Assembly: GCA_046765875.1 (NCBI GenBank)
Contig: JBKPSJ010000146.1
Coordinates: 1-7,393, forward strand
DNA from: DASRHY01 sp046765875
GTDB lineage: Bacteria > Actinomycetota > Actinomycetes > Propionibacteriales > Kribbellaceae
Length of the DNA: 7,393 nt
Direction: 5' to 3'
The translations under genes were made by a program, and so were the position numbers. Shown here piece after piece: positions 1-6,228 of the stretch. The notes below the pieces were generated by a model, which saw only the letters and a list, made by a program, of their open reading frames with translations, was not told the DNA's origin and did no database searches. The number at the start of each line of letters is the position of its first letter. Within the stretch, counting starts at the first letter, position 1.

Positions 1-185
1 ATCAGCGGATCGTCGAAGCCGTACGCCGCGTTCACCTCGGCGACCCGTTGGGTGTTGCAGTTCTTGCCGCAGATCAGCAAGGCCGGGTTGGCCGGCGTGG
101 CCCAGAACAGGAAGAACGTGATCACGCTGATCACCCAGATGATCAGCAGCATCTGCAGCAGCCGGCGTATGACGTATCGGAACAT
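1..185 (-). CDS. ABC peptide/nickel-type importer permease, OppB/DppB-like (N-terminal fragment)
   Basis: Inner-membrane permease of an Opp/Dpp-family importer, which would pair with the OppC-like protein encoded just upstream. Only the first 61 residues are in the window; the rest lies beyond base 1. The fragment starts MFRYVIRRLLQ, followed by one hydrophobic helix (about residues 10-30, LQMLLIIWVISVITFFLF). A periplasmic segment follows with a Cys pair (CGKNC) and the RVAEVNAAYGFDDPL stretch, which matches the usual 'x-GLDxPL' N-terminal signature of DppB-type permeases. The start ATG lies 2 bases after the TGA of the upstream permease gene. A GGAG Shine-Dalgarno sits 6 bases before it, so the two genes are probably translationally coupled. 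The substrate cannot be told from this fragment. The family call is secure and the transported compound is unknown. Confidence 0.88.
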   Translation of the reverse strand, partial: MFRYVIRRLLQMLLIIWVISVITFFLFWATPANPALLICGKNCNTQRVAEVNAAYGFDDPL

Positions 186-187
186 GA

Positions 188-1231
188 TCAGCTCCGTCCG
201 GCCCGCGGGTCGAGCGCGTCACGAACGGAGTCGCCGAGCAGATTGAAGGCCAGCACGACGAGGAACAGCGCCGTGCCCGGGAAGAACAGGTACAGCGGGT
301 CGTTCTCGTACCAGTTCGAAGCATCCGCGATCATCGTGCCCCAGGACGCGGTCGGCTCCTTCACGCCGACCCCGAGATAGGACAGCGCGGCCTCGGCGGT
401 GATGTAGCTCGGGATCAGCAGCGTGGTGTACACCAGCAGCGTCGGCATCAGGTTCGGCAGGATCTGTTTGAAGATCACGTAGTTGGGACCGGCACCGAGG
501 GAGCGCGCTGCCTCGACGAACTCGCGTTCTCGCAAGGACAGCGTCTGGCCGCGCACTATTCGGGCCAGGTACGCCCACCCGAAGAAGCCGAGCACGAACA
601 TCAGTACGCCCATCCGCAGCCCATTTGTGTCGTCGATGCCGAACATCGACTTGGCACGGTCCGCGATCACCGGCGTCAGCGCCATGATGAACAGCAGGTA
701 CGGGAAGCTGAGCATGATATCCATGAGCCGGGCGAGCACCGTATCGGTCCAGCCGCGGAAGTATCCGGAGACCATGCCGACCACGGTGCCGAGGACGACC
801 GCGATGATGGTGCCGCCCAGGGCGACCAGCAATGACACCCGGGTGCCGTAGACCAGCCGGGCGAACAGGTCGCGGCCGTTCTGTGGCTCGATTCCGAGCC
901 AGTGGTCCGAGCTGATGCCGCTCCCCCACAGGCCGCCGGCCGGCAGCCCCCCTTTGGCCGAGTCCAGCAGCGGCTTGCCGTCGGAACCGAACCGGTTGAA
1001 CTGGTCGGGTCCATAGCCGCTGAGCTTGACGATCAGCGGCGCGAAGACCGCGATCAAGATGATGAGGATGATGACGGTGGCACTGACCATGGCCACTCGG
1101 TCCTTCTTGAGCCGAGCCCAGGCGATCTGGCCGAGTGAGCGGCCCTCAATCTGCTTGGCCTCGGGGGTCTCCGCCAGATGATCTATCGGCAAGTCGCCCG
1201 AGGTCTGTGGTTCAGCTGCTCCGACGGTCAT
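188..1231 (-). CDS. ABC peptide/nickel-type importer permease, OppC/DppC-like
   Basis: Second permease of an Opp/Dpp-type ABC importer, 347 aa. It has a long polar cytoplasmic N-terminus (residues 1-47). TM1 follows at about 48-68, in the OppC_N-type region, and then a large extracytoplasmic segment (about 70-125). Five further helices lie near 130-155, 170-190, 207-226, 263-287 and 314-335. The EAA loop that contacts the ATPase is clear: E240-A-A-R-S-L-G246 and then ILP at 257-259. The C-terminus ends in GDSVRDALDPR, which is typical of OppC/DppC. The ATG at 1231 has an AAAGG Shine-Dalgarno about 10 bases upstream. This gene precedes the OppB-like gene, the reverse of the common B-then-C order. 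No binding protein or ATPase gene is visible; they may lie beyond base 1. Peptides, nickel or oligosaccharides are all possible substrates. Confidence 0.95.
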   Translation of the reverse strand: MTVGAAEPQTSGDLPIDHLAETPEAKQIEGRSLGQIAWARLKKDRVAMVSATVIILIILIAVFAPLIVKLSGYGPDQFNRFGSDGKPLLDSAKGGLPAGGLWGSGISSDHWLGIEPQNGRDLFARLVYGTRVSLLVALGGTIIAVVLGTVVGMVSGYFRGWTDTVLARLMDIMLSFPYLLFIMALTPVIADRAKSMFGIDDTNGLRMGVLMFVLGFFGWAYLARIVRGQTLSLREREFVEAARSLGAGPNYVIFKQILPNLMPTLLVYTTLLIPSYITAEAALSYLGVGVKEPTASWGTMIADASNWYENDPLYLFFPGTALFLVVLAFNLLGDSVRDALDPRAGRS

Positions 1232-1294
1232 GAGATACCAGCCTTTCGAAGCTCTCGCGCAGCCCTGGTTCCCGCACCGGGAGAACCTCCGGGC

Positions 1295-1300
1295 ACCCTA
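1295..1300 (-). promoter_or_regulatory. Candidate -10 box (TAGGGT) for the permease operon
   Basis: On the minus strand TAGGGT matches the actinobacterial TANNNT -10 pattern and lies in the 102-bp gap between the Nudix stop and the OppC-like start. It would give a leader of about 57 nt. Between it and the start is a small imperfect hairpin (GGTT-CT-CCCG-GTG-CGGG-AACC, roughly 1265-1285). No convincing -35 is visible, so read-through from the Nudix gene remains possible. This is a pattern match only. Confidence 0.25.
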
Positions 1301-1333
1301 CGTATCCCCAACACTCGGACGCCACCTCGGCCC

Positions 1334-1774
1334 TCACTCGTCGCCGAATCGTGACGGATCCGACGGGGTCAGTATGAACCTCCGCAGCGGTTCGACGAAG
1401 GGCCGATCCGCATTCAGCCATGCGACGTCGTATAGAGCCCCCTCCGCAAGCCAGCGCAGCTCAGCGTGCTCGTGACACACCGGCTCGCCCGCCGTGATCC
1501 GGCCGGTGTACACCCGTAACAGATAGCGCTCGCCCATCTGGTGCTCGCCCAGCGGCGTACCGATCTCGGCCTCCACTCCCAGTTCCTCACGTAGCTCGCG
1601 GGCCGCGGCCTGGCGGTCGGTCTCCCCCGGCTCCACCTTGCCACCGGGAAACTCCCAACCGCCGGACGTGCCGGCTCGCCGGGCGGCCAGTACCCTGCGC
1701 TCGCGAATCAAAGCCACTCCGACGACGACCTGACGCTGTGTGTCCGAGCCGTCGCCGGACGAGTTCTCGACCAC
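1334..1774 (-). CDS. Nudix hydrolase, MutT/NudG-like (deoxy)nucleoside triphosphate pyrophosphohydrolase
   Basis: Predicted cytoplasmic Mg2+-dependent hydrolase that cleaves a nucleoside diphosphate linkage, typically in oxidised or non-canonical (d)NTPs, to the monophosphate and pyrophosphate. It is 146 aa, a usual length for single-domain MutT-like enzymes. The Nudix box GX5EX7REUXEEXGU is complete: G45, E51, R59-E60-L61, E63-E64, G66-V67. It is preceded by WEFPGGKVEPGE, as in the MutT/NudG branch. The start is GTG at 1774; an in-frame TAG a few codons upstream rules out a longer N-terminus, and no strong Shine-Dalgarno is seen. The gene is divergent from the Ada-like gene at 1880, with a 105-bp shared upstream region. 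It may be co-transcribed with the permease genes 102 bp downstream. Family membership is certain; the substrate (8-oxo-dGTP, CTP derivatives or other) cannot be read from the sequence. Confidence 0.95.
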   Translation of the reverse strand: MVENSSGDGSDTQRQVVVGVALIRERRVLAARRAGTSGGWEFPGGKVEPGETDRQAAARELREELGVEAEIGTPLGEHQMGERYLLRVYTGRITAGEPVCHEHAELRWLAEGALYDVAWLNADRPFVEPLRRFILTPSDPSRFGDE

Positions 1775-1845
1775 GCTTCGCTACTGTGCCAGAGCCGCCG
1801 GCCGACCGGTGCATGCGGCAACATTCGGCCAGGACGAAATGGTGT

Positions 1846-1864
1846 GCCGGTACGGCGTACCGGC
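1846..1864. promoter_or_regulatory. Perfect 19-bp palindrome, candidate operator
   Basis: GCCGGTACG-G-CGTACCGGC has 9-bp arms around one central base, all matching. It lies in the divergent Nudix/Ada-like intergenic region, ending 15 bases before the ATG at 1880. If the GACAAT at 1868-1873 is the -10 box, the palindrome fills the -35/-10 spacer, a classic repressor position. It could also form an RNA hairpin if transcription starts further upstream. No known regulator consensus is recognised. Confidence 0.5.
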
Positions 1865-1867
1865 GGT

Positions 1868-1873
1868 GACAAT
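1868..1873 (+). promoter_or_regulatory. Candidate -10 box (GACAAT) for the gene at 1880
   Basis: GACAAT keeps the key A2 and T6 of the -10 consensus and ends 6 bases before the ATG, the spacing expected for a leaderless actinobacterial transcript. No clear -35 is present because that stretch is the palindrome. The competing reading is that the GGCGGTGA just upstream acts as a weak ribosome-binding site on a longer leader. Confidence 0.28.
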
Positions 1874-1879
1874 GCCGCT

Positions 1880-2512
1880 ATGCCGCTGCAGAACCGGGTG
1901 ACGCCCACCGGCGAGATCGTCGCCGACCCGGCGCGCGGAACCATGATGGGCAACCGCGGCTGCCTGCACACGCCCGACCGTCGGCTCGGAGCCGCGCGCT
2001 GGCGCTCAAAGCTGTGGATCTGCTGCCGGCTCGACTTCAAGGGCGTCCGGCGCGACCCGATGCCACCGGGCCGGTGGACCGCACTGTTCTTCCTCGACGA
2101 GGCGACGGCGTTCGCAGCTGGTCACCGACCGTGTGCGTACTGTCGCCGTCCCGCGTACACCGCGTATGCCGACGCCTGGCGGATCGCGCATCGGCAGGCC
2201 GAACGACCACGGGCGATCGAGATGGACACGGTGCTGCACGGCCAGCGGGTCGATCCGCTGCGCCGCCGGCAGCGCACCCACCCGGCGACCTTCGGCAGCC
2301 TCCCGGACGGGGCGATGATCCGGTACAAGGGCATACCGGCGCTGGTGCTGAGATCGTGCGTACTACCGTGGTCGTTCACCGGGTATGGCCGCCCGATCGC
2401 ACTGGCCCGCTCGGCCGTGGTGGAACTGCTCACGCCGCCCGCCACCGTCGCCGCCTTGGCCCGCGGCTACCAGCCGCTGCTGCATGAGAGCGCGTACGCC
2501 GCCATCGGCTGA
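1880..2512 (+). CDS. Conserved hypothetical protein with Ada-like Cys motif (putative metal-binding)
   Basis: Function unknown; 210 aa from the ATG at 1880. This start is chosen because MPLQNRVTPTGEIVADPARGTMMGNRG looks like a conserved N-terminus. A GTG at 1844 would add 12 residues encoded by the palindrome. The cysteines and nearby histidine stand in small clusters: GNRGC28LH30, WIC48C49RLDFKG, and AGHRPC85AYC88RR. The segment DEATAFAAGHRPCAYC resembles the zinc-binding N-terminal domain of the Ada methyl-phosphotriester repair protein (ALAAGFRPCKRC in E. coli Ada, from memory). C28, C48 or C49, C85 and C88 are therefore plausible zinc ligands. The C-terminal half (about 110-210) shows RYKGIPALVLRSC and LTPPATVAALARGYQP and carries no AraC-type or alkyltransferase domain that I recognise. 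No signal peptide or membrane segment is present. It is divergent from the Nudix gene and followed by 196 bp before sdhC. Function should be left open. Confidence 0.8.
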   Translation: MPLQNRVTPTGEIVADPARGTMMGNRGCLHTPDRRLGAARWRSKLWICCRLDFKGVRRDPMPPGRWTALFFLDEATAFAAGHRPCAYCRRPAYTAYADAWRIAHRQAERPRAIEMDTVLHGQRVDPLRRRQRTHPATFGSLPDGAMIRYKGIPALVLRSCVLPWSFTGYGRPIALARSAVVELLTPPATVAALARGYQPLLHESAYAAIG

Positions 2513-2613
2513 GCCCGGCCCGGACGTGACTGAAACCTCACCCTGGCGAGGCTTGGCTTAGTCCGGCCCGCCACGGCAGAGTGTGGACCGAAAAGGGCTT
2601 CGGTGCCCCGGCC

Positions 2614-2625
2614 CGGCACGTGCCG
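2614..2625. promoter_or_regulatory. 12-bp palindrome CGGCACGTGCCG upstream of sdhC
   Basis: This perfect 12-bp palindrome with a CACGTG core lies in the 196-bp region before the sdh operon. It overlaps a second inverted pair, GTGCC (2603-2607) with GGCAC (2615-2619). Another inverted repeat, ACCGAA/TTCGGT with a 6-base loop, sits at 2587-2604. It would cover the -35 position of the candidate promoter whose -10 is at 2637-2642, so it could be an operator or activator site. It does not match the Rex site or other operator patterns I know for respiratory genes. Confidence 0.35.
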
Positions 2626-2636
2626 TGACGACCCGG

Positions 2637-2642
2637 TAGCTT
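2637..2642 (+). promoter_or_regulatory. Candidate -10 box (TAGCTT) for the sdhCAB operon
   Basis: TAGCTT fits TANNNT and would start transcription near 2649, giving a leader of about 60 nt before the sdhC ATG. With a 17-base spacer the -35 hexamer falls inside the palindrome at 2614-2625. A second weaker pair, TTGGCT (2553-2558) with CAGAGT (2577-2582) spaced by 18, is an alternative. Neither is strong. The remainder of 2513-2708 shows no ORF or clear terminator for the preceding gene. Confidence 0.25.
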
Positions 2643-2708
2643 GCCTCCCGGACTTCATGCGGTGCCCGCGCGGCGCCCCGTTCGACCACAACTGGAGCGA
2701 GGACAACG

Positions 2709-3509
2709 ATGAGCTTGGGGGTCAACGCGACCGGGCGTGCCCAGGTCGGCAAGTCGACGCTGCGTACCGACCGCTGGTGGGCCGCACCGCTCAGGATCGG
2801 CGTGATCCTGGTGATCTTCATCGTCTACGCGACGGTGCGGATCTTCATGAACAAGTGGTACTGGTCGCCGGAGAACCACTACCTGACCCCGTTGTACTCG
2901 CCCTGTCTGGCCCAGAACTGCGTCGAGGGCTCGTCCCATTTCGGTACACCGTTGCCGGAGCTGCCGGTGTTCATCCCGATCTCGATCATCACGTTCGTGA
3001 TCCTGGCCGGGTTCCGCGGGACCTGTTACTACTACCGCAAGGCGGGCTACCGGTCGCTGTTCCTGTCGCCGGCCGCGTGCGCCGTACCGGAACCGCACAA
3101 GAAGTACAGCGGTGAGTCGAAGTTCCCGCTGATCGCCCTCAACCTGCACCGCTACTTCTTCTACGCCGCGCTGATCTTCGGTCTGATCAACGTGTACGAC
3201 GGGGTGCGCGCGTTCCAGGGCCACGACGGCGGCTTCGGCTTCGGGCTGGGCACGATCATCATCTGGATCAACCTGGTGATGCTGTGGTTCTACACGCTGT
3301 CCTGCCACGCCTGCCGGCACATCGTCGGCGGCCGGTTGAACAGCTTCTCCAAGCACCCGTGGCGCTATCGGTACTGGACGTTCGTGTCGAAGCTGAACCC
3401 CCGGCACGGCACCTACGCGATGGTCTCGCTGTTCACCGTGATCATCACCGACGCGTACATCATGAGCGTCGCGGCCGGATGGTTCTCCGACCCGCGCTTC
3501 ATCAACTGA
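2709..3509 (+). CDS. sdhC: Succinate dehydrogenase membrane anchor subunit (actinobacterial Sdh1-type)
   Basis: Membrane subunit of succinate:quinone oxidoreductase. It anchors SdhA/SdhB and passes electrons to menaquinone. At 266 aa it is much longer than proteobacterial SdhC or SdhD, and one protein seems to replace both. Five helices are predicted at about 26-46, 85-105, 146-166, 178-200 and 236-256. Positive charges in the 107-143 and 203-234 loops place those loops in the cytoplasm. Conserved-looking motifs are RGTC106YYYRKAGYRS, SPAAC124AVPEPH, LNLH147RY and SC199H200AC202RH204. Their Cys/His residues all sit on the cytoplasmic side facing SdhB. From memory, the mycobacterial Sdh1 structure was reported to hold a membrane-embedded Rieske-type 2Fe-2S centre. 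These residues are candidate ligands, by inference. C66 and C71 lie in an outer loop and might form a disulfide. A GAGG Shine-Dalgarno precedes the ATG. The gene is followed by sdhA after 19 bp. Confidence 0.93.
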   Translation: MSLGVNATGRAQVGKSTLRTDRWWAAPLRIGVILVIFIVYATVRIFMNKWYWSPENHYLTPLYSPCLAQNCVEGSSHFGTPLPELPVFIPISIITFVILAGFRGTCYYYRKAGYRSLFLSPAACAVPEPHKKYSGESKFPLIALNLHRYFFYAALIFGLINVYDGVRAFQGHDGGFGFGLGTIIIWINLVMLWFYTLSCHACRHIVGGRLNSFSKHPWRYRYWTFVSKLNPRHGTYAMVSLFTVIITDAYIMSVAAGWFSDPRFIN

Positions 3510-3528
3510 GACTGGGATTTGGCAAGAG

Positions 3529-5406
3529 ATGACTGAGCTCGAGAGGCATTCGTACGACGTCGTCGTGATCGGTGCGGGTGGCGCCGGGCTGCGGGCCGCG
3601 ATCGAGGCCCGCGAACAGGGCAAGCGGACCGCGATCGTCTGCAAGTCCCTGTTCGGCAAGGCGCACACGGTGATGGCCGAGGGCGGCGCCGCGGCGGCCA
3701 TGGGCAACGTGAACTCCAGGGACAACTGGCAGGTCCACTTCGGCGACACGATGCGCGGCGGCAAGTTCCTGAACAACTGGCGGATGGCCGAGTTGCACGC
3801 GCAGGAGGCACCGGACCGGGTATGGGAGCTGGAGACCTACGGCGCGCTGTTCGACCGTACGTCGGACGGGAGGATCAGCCAGCGCAACTTCGGCGGCCAC
3901 TCGTACCCGCGGCTGGCCCACGTCGGCGACCGTACCGGCCTGGAGATGATCCGGACCCTGCAGCAGAAGATCGTGTCGCTGCAGCAGGAGGACTTCAAAG
4001 CGACGGGCGACTACGAGGCCAAGCTCAAGGTGTTCGCCGAGTGCACCGTCACAGAACTGCTCAAGGACGGCGACGCGATCTCCGGTGCGTTCGGGTACTG
4101 GCGCGAGTCCGGACGGTTCATCCTGTTCGAGACCCCTGCGGTGGTGCTCGCCACCGGTGGCATCGGCAAGTCGTTCAAGGTCACCTCGAACTCCTGGGAG
4201 TACACCGGCGACGGCCACGCGCTGGCGATGCGGGCCGGCGCGACGCTGATCAACATGGAGTTCGTCCAGTTCCACCCGACCGGCATGGTCTGGCCGCCGT
4301 CGGTGAAGGGCATCCTGGTCACCGAGTCGGTCCGCGGCGACGGCGGCGTACTGAAGAACTCCGAGGGCACGCGGTTCATGTTCGAGTACGTGCCGGATGT
4401 GTTCCGAGCGCAGTATGCGGACAACGAGGAAGAGGCCGACCGCTGGTACGAGGACGCCGACACCAACCGCCGGCCACCGGAACTGCTGCCGCGCGACGAG
4501 GTCGCCCGGGCGATCAACTCCGAGGTGAAAGCGGGTCGCGGCTCACCGCATGGCGGGGTGTTCCTGGACGTGTCCAGCCGGCTGCCGGCCGAGGAGATCA
4601 AACGCCGGCTGCCGTCGATGCATCACCAGTTCAAGGAACTGGCCGACGTCGACATCACCGCCGAGCCGATGGAGGTCGGGCCGACCTGTCACTACGTGAT
4701 GGGTGGTGTCGAGGTCGATCCGGACACCGCGCAGAGCCTTGTCCCGGGACTGTTCGCGGCCGGCGAGGTGGCCGGTGGCATGCACGGGTCGAACCGGCTC
4801 GGCGGCAACTCGCTGTCCGACCTGCTGGTGTTCGGCCGGCGCGCCGGGCTCGGTGCCGCGACGTACGTCGACCGGCTGGGGCACAGCCGGCCTGCGATCA
4901 CCGAGGCTGACGTGGATGCCGCGGCCGCCGAGGCACTGGCACCGTTCGAGCTCGAGGGCGGCGAGAACCCGTACACGATCCACCAGGACCTGCAGCAGTC
5001 GATGAACGACCTGGTCGGGATCATCCGCCGGGCCGACGAGATGGAGCAGGCGCTGGAGCGGCTGGCCGACTTCCGGGCCCGGATCGCGAAGCTGTCGGTG
5101 GAGGGACACCGGCAGTTCAACCCCGGCTGGCATCTCGCGCTCGACCTGCGCAACATGCTGACCGTGTCGGAGTGCGTGGCGCGCGCCGCGCTCGAGCGGC
5201 AGGAGTCGCGCGGCGGCCACACCCGCGACGACTACCCGCAGATGTCGGCGCAGTGGCGCAAGCTGCTGCTGGTCTGCGCGCTCGACGGCGAGGGCCACGT
5301 CACCATCAACCGCAAGGAGCAGCCGCCGATGCGGCCGGACCTCCTGGAGCTGTTCGAGATCGACGAGCTGAAGAAGTACCTGACCGACGAGGAGCTTCCA
5401 GCGTGA
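3529..5406 (+). CDS. sdhA: Succinate dehydrogenase flavoprotein subunit
   Basis: Catalytic subunit that oxidises succinate to fumarate with covalently bound FAD, on the cytoplasmic face of the membrane; 625 aa. The Rossmann FAD motif is at residues 11-20 (VVVIGAGGAG). H46 in GKAHTVMAEGG aligns with the histidine that forms the 8-alpha-histidyl-FAD bond. Active-site signatures are present: HPTGM (H249), ESVRGDGG (R269), THE-equivalent TCHYVMGG (H388), and SNRLGGNSLSDLLVFG (R423). The C-terminal RGGHTRDDYP (H564) is the usual family signature. No key residue is missing. The protein is somewhat longer than the E. coli enzyme (588 aa), in keeping with actinobacterial Sdh1-type flavoproteins. The start ATG follows a weak GGCAAGAG ribosome site, 19 bp after sdhC. 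The 3' end GAGGAG at 5389-5394 doubles as a Shine-Dalgarno for the mini-ORF overlapping the stop. Fumarate reductase is the alternative, but operon type favours SDH. Confidence 0.97.
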   Translation: MTELERHSYDVVVIGAGGAGLRAAIEAREQGKRTAIVCKSLFGKAHTVMAEGGAAAAMGNVNSRDNWQVHFGDTMRGGKFLNNWRMAELHAQEAPDRVWELETYGALFDRTSDGRISQRNFGGHSYPRLAHVGDRTGLEMIRTLQQKIVSLQQEDFKATGDYEAKLKVFAECTVTELLKDGDAISGAFGYWRESGRFILFETPAVVLATGGIGKSFKVTSNSWEYTGDGHALAMRAGATLINMEFVQFHPTGMVWPPSVKGILVTESVRGDGGVLKNSEGTRFMFEYVPDVFRAQYADNEEEADRWYEDADTNRRPPELLPRDEVARAINSEVKAGRGSPHGGVFLDVSSRLPAEEIKRRLPSMHHQFKELADVDITAEPMEVGPTCHYVMGGVEVDPDTAQSLVPGLFAAGEVAGGMHGSNRLGGNSLSDLLVFGRRAGLGAATYVDRLGHSRPAITEADVDAAAAEALAPFELEGGENPYTIHQDLQQSMNDLVGIIRRADEMEQALERLADFRARIAKLSVEGHRQFNPGWHLALDLRNMLTVSECVARAALERQESRGGHTRDDYPQMSAQWRKLLLVCALDGEGHVTINRKEQPPMRPDLLELFEIDELKKYLTDEELPA

Positions 5407-5474
5407 GCGAGCGAACCAACAGACACAGCAGTCTCAACTCGGTGACGACCGGAGCGGAGCGAGGTCGGGAATGA
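5403..5474 (+). CDS. Possible 23-codon coupling mini-ORF between sdhA and sdhB
   Basis: A GTG-initiated frame of 23 codons begins at 5403 inside the sdhA stop (GTGA overlap) and ends with TGA at 5472-5474 inside the sdhB start (ATGA overlap). GAGGAG at 5389-5394 precedes the GTG by 8 bases, an ideal Shine-Dalgarno. The peptide would start MSERTNRHSS and end GAERGRE. It is polar and has no recognised domain. By inference its translation would carry ribosomes across the 64-bp gap and couple sdhB to sdhA. The alternative is that this is a dispersed intergenic sequence whose frame is accidental. The sdhB start has its own GAGGT site (5461-5465), so coupling is not strictly required. The peptide itself probably has no function. 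Confidence 0.35.
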   Translation: MSERTNRHSSLNSVTTGAERGRE

Positions 5475-6220
5475 GTTACCAGGGCAAGTTCCAGGTCTGG
5501 CGTGGTGACGCGGAGGGGGGTGAGCTGCGCGACTTCTCGGTCGAGGTGAACGAGGGCGAGGTCGTGCTCGACATCATCCACCGGCTGCAGGCGACGCAGG
5601 CGCCGGACCTCGCGGTGCGCTGGAACTGCAAGGCCGGCAAGTGCGGCTCGTGCAGCGCCGAGATCAACGGCATGCCGAGGCTGATGTGCATGACCCGGAT
5701 GAGCACGTTCACCGAGGACGAGACGATCACGGTGACGCCGCTGCGGACGTTCCCGGTCACCAAGGACCTGGTCACCGACGTGTCGTACAACTACACCAAG
5801 GCACGGGAGATCCCGTCGTTCACGCCGCCGGCCGACCTCAAGCCGGGCGACTACCGGATGCAGCAGGCCGACGTCGCGCGCTCGCAGGAGTTCCGCAAGT
5901 GCATCGAGTGCTTCCTGTGCCAGAACACCTGCCACGTCATCCGTGACCACGAGGAGAACAAGGAGGCGTTCTCCGGTCCGCGGTACCTGATGCGGATCGC
6001 CGAGCTGGACATGCACCCGCTCGACGCGGCCGAACGCAAGAACGAGGCGCAGGAGCAGCACGGTCTCGGGTACTGCAACATCACCAAGTGCTGCACCGAG
6101 GTGTGTCCCGAGCACATCAAGATCACCGACAACGCGCTGATCCCGATGAAGGAGCGCGTCATCGACCGCAAGTACGACCCGGTGGTGTGGCTCGGCAACA
6201 AGATCCGCCGCCGTTCGTAG
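5471..6220 (+). CDS. sdhB: Succinate dehydrogenase iron-sulfur subunit
   Basis: Electron-transfer subunit that carries electrons from FAD in SdhA through three Fe-S clusters to the quinone site in SdhC; 249 aa. The N-terminal ferredoxin-like domain binds 2Fe-2S through C53, C58, C61 (CKAGKCGSC) and C73. The C-terminal domain has CIECFLCQNTC and CNITKCCTEVCP. By spacing with E. coli SdhB, C144, C147, C150 and C212 would hold 4Fe-4S, while C154, C202 and C208 hold 3Fe-4S. All ligands are present, with an extra C207 beside C208. The C-terminus is basic (NKIRRRS). The ATG at 5471 has GAGGT five bases upstream and overlaps the mini-ORF stop. A strong hairpin begins 8 bases after the TAG, so sdhB is the last gene of the operon. 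Confidence 0.97.
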   Translation: MSYQGKFQVWRGDAEGGELRDFSVEVNEGEVVLDIIHRLQATQAPDLAVRWNCKAGKCGSCSAEINGMPRLMCMTRMSTFTEDETITVTPLRTFPVTKDLVTDVSYNYTKAREIPSFTPPADLKPGDYRMQQADVARSQEFRKCIECFLCQNTCHVIRDHEENKEAFSGPRYLMRIAELDMHPLDAAERKNEAQEQHGLGYCNITKCCTEVCPEHIKITDNALIPMKERVIDRKYDPVVWLGNKIRRRS

Positions 6221-6228
6221 CCGTTCCT

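Noticed and set aside
1263..1285. Hairpin between the Nudix gene and the OppC-like gene as a terminator
   Set aside because: The stem is only 4+4 bp with a bulge and no T-tract; too weak to call.
1844..1882. GTG at 1844 as the start of the Ada-like protein
   Set aside because: It would put the 19-bp palindrome inside the coding region and add 12 residues that do not resemble a conserved N-terminus. The ATG at 1880 gives the better MPLQNRVTP start.
2614..2625. Rex-type redox operator before sdhC
   Set aside because: The palindrome CGGCACGTGCCG does not match the TGTGAAC-type arms known for Rex sites; kept only as an unassigned palindrome.
2655..3776. Long minus-strand open frame opposite sdhC and the start of sdhA (373 codons)
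   Set aside because: Its translation is rich in Arg, Ala, Pro and Asp with no domain, and it lies antisense to two well-supported sdh genes. It is a by-product of high-GC third positions.
3502..4275. Minus-strand open frame opposite sdhA (257 codons)
   Set aside because: Same shadow pattern, with SdhA motifs clearly encoded on the plus strand.
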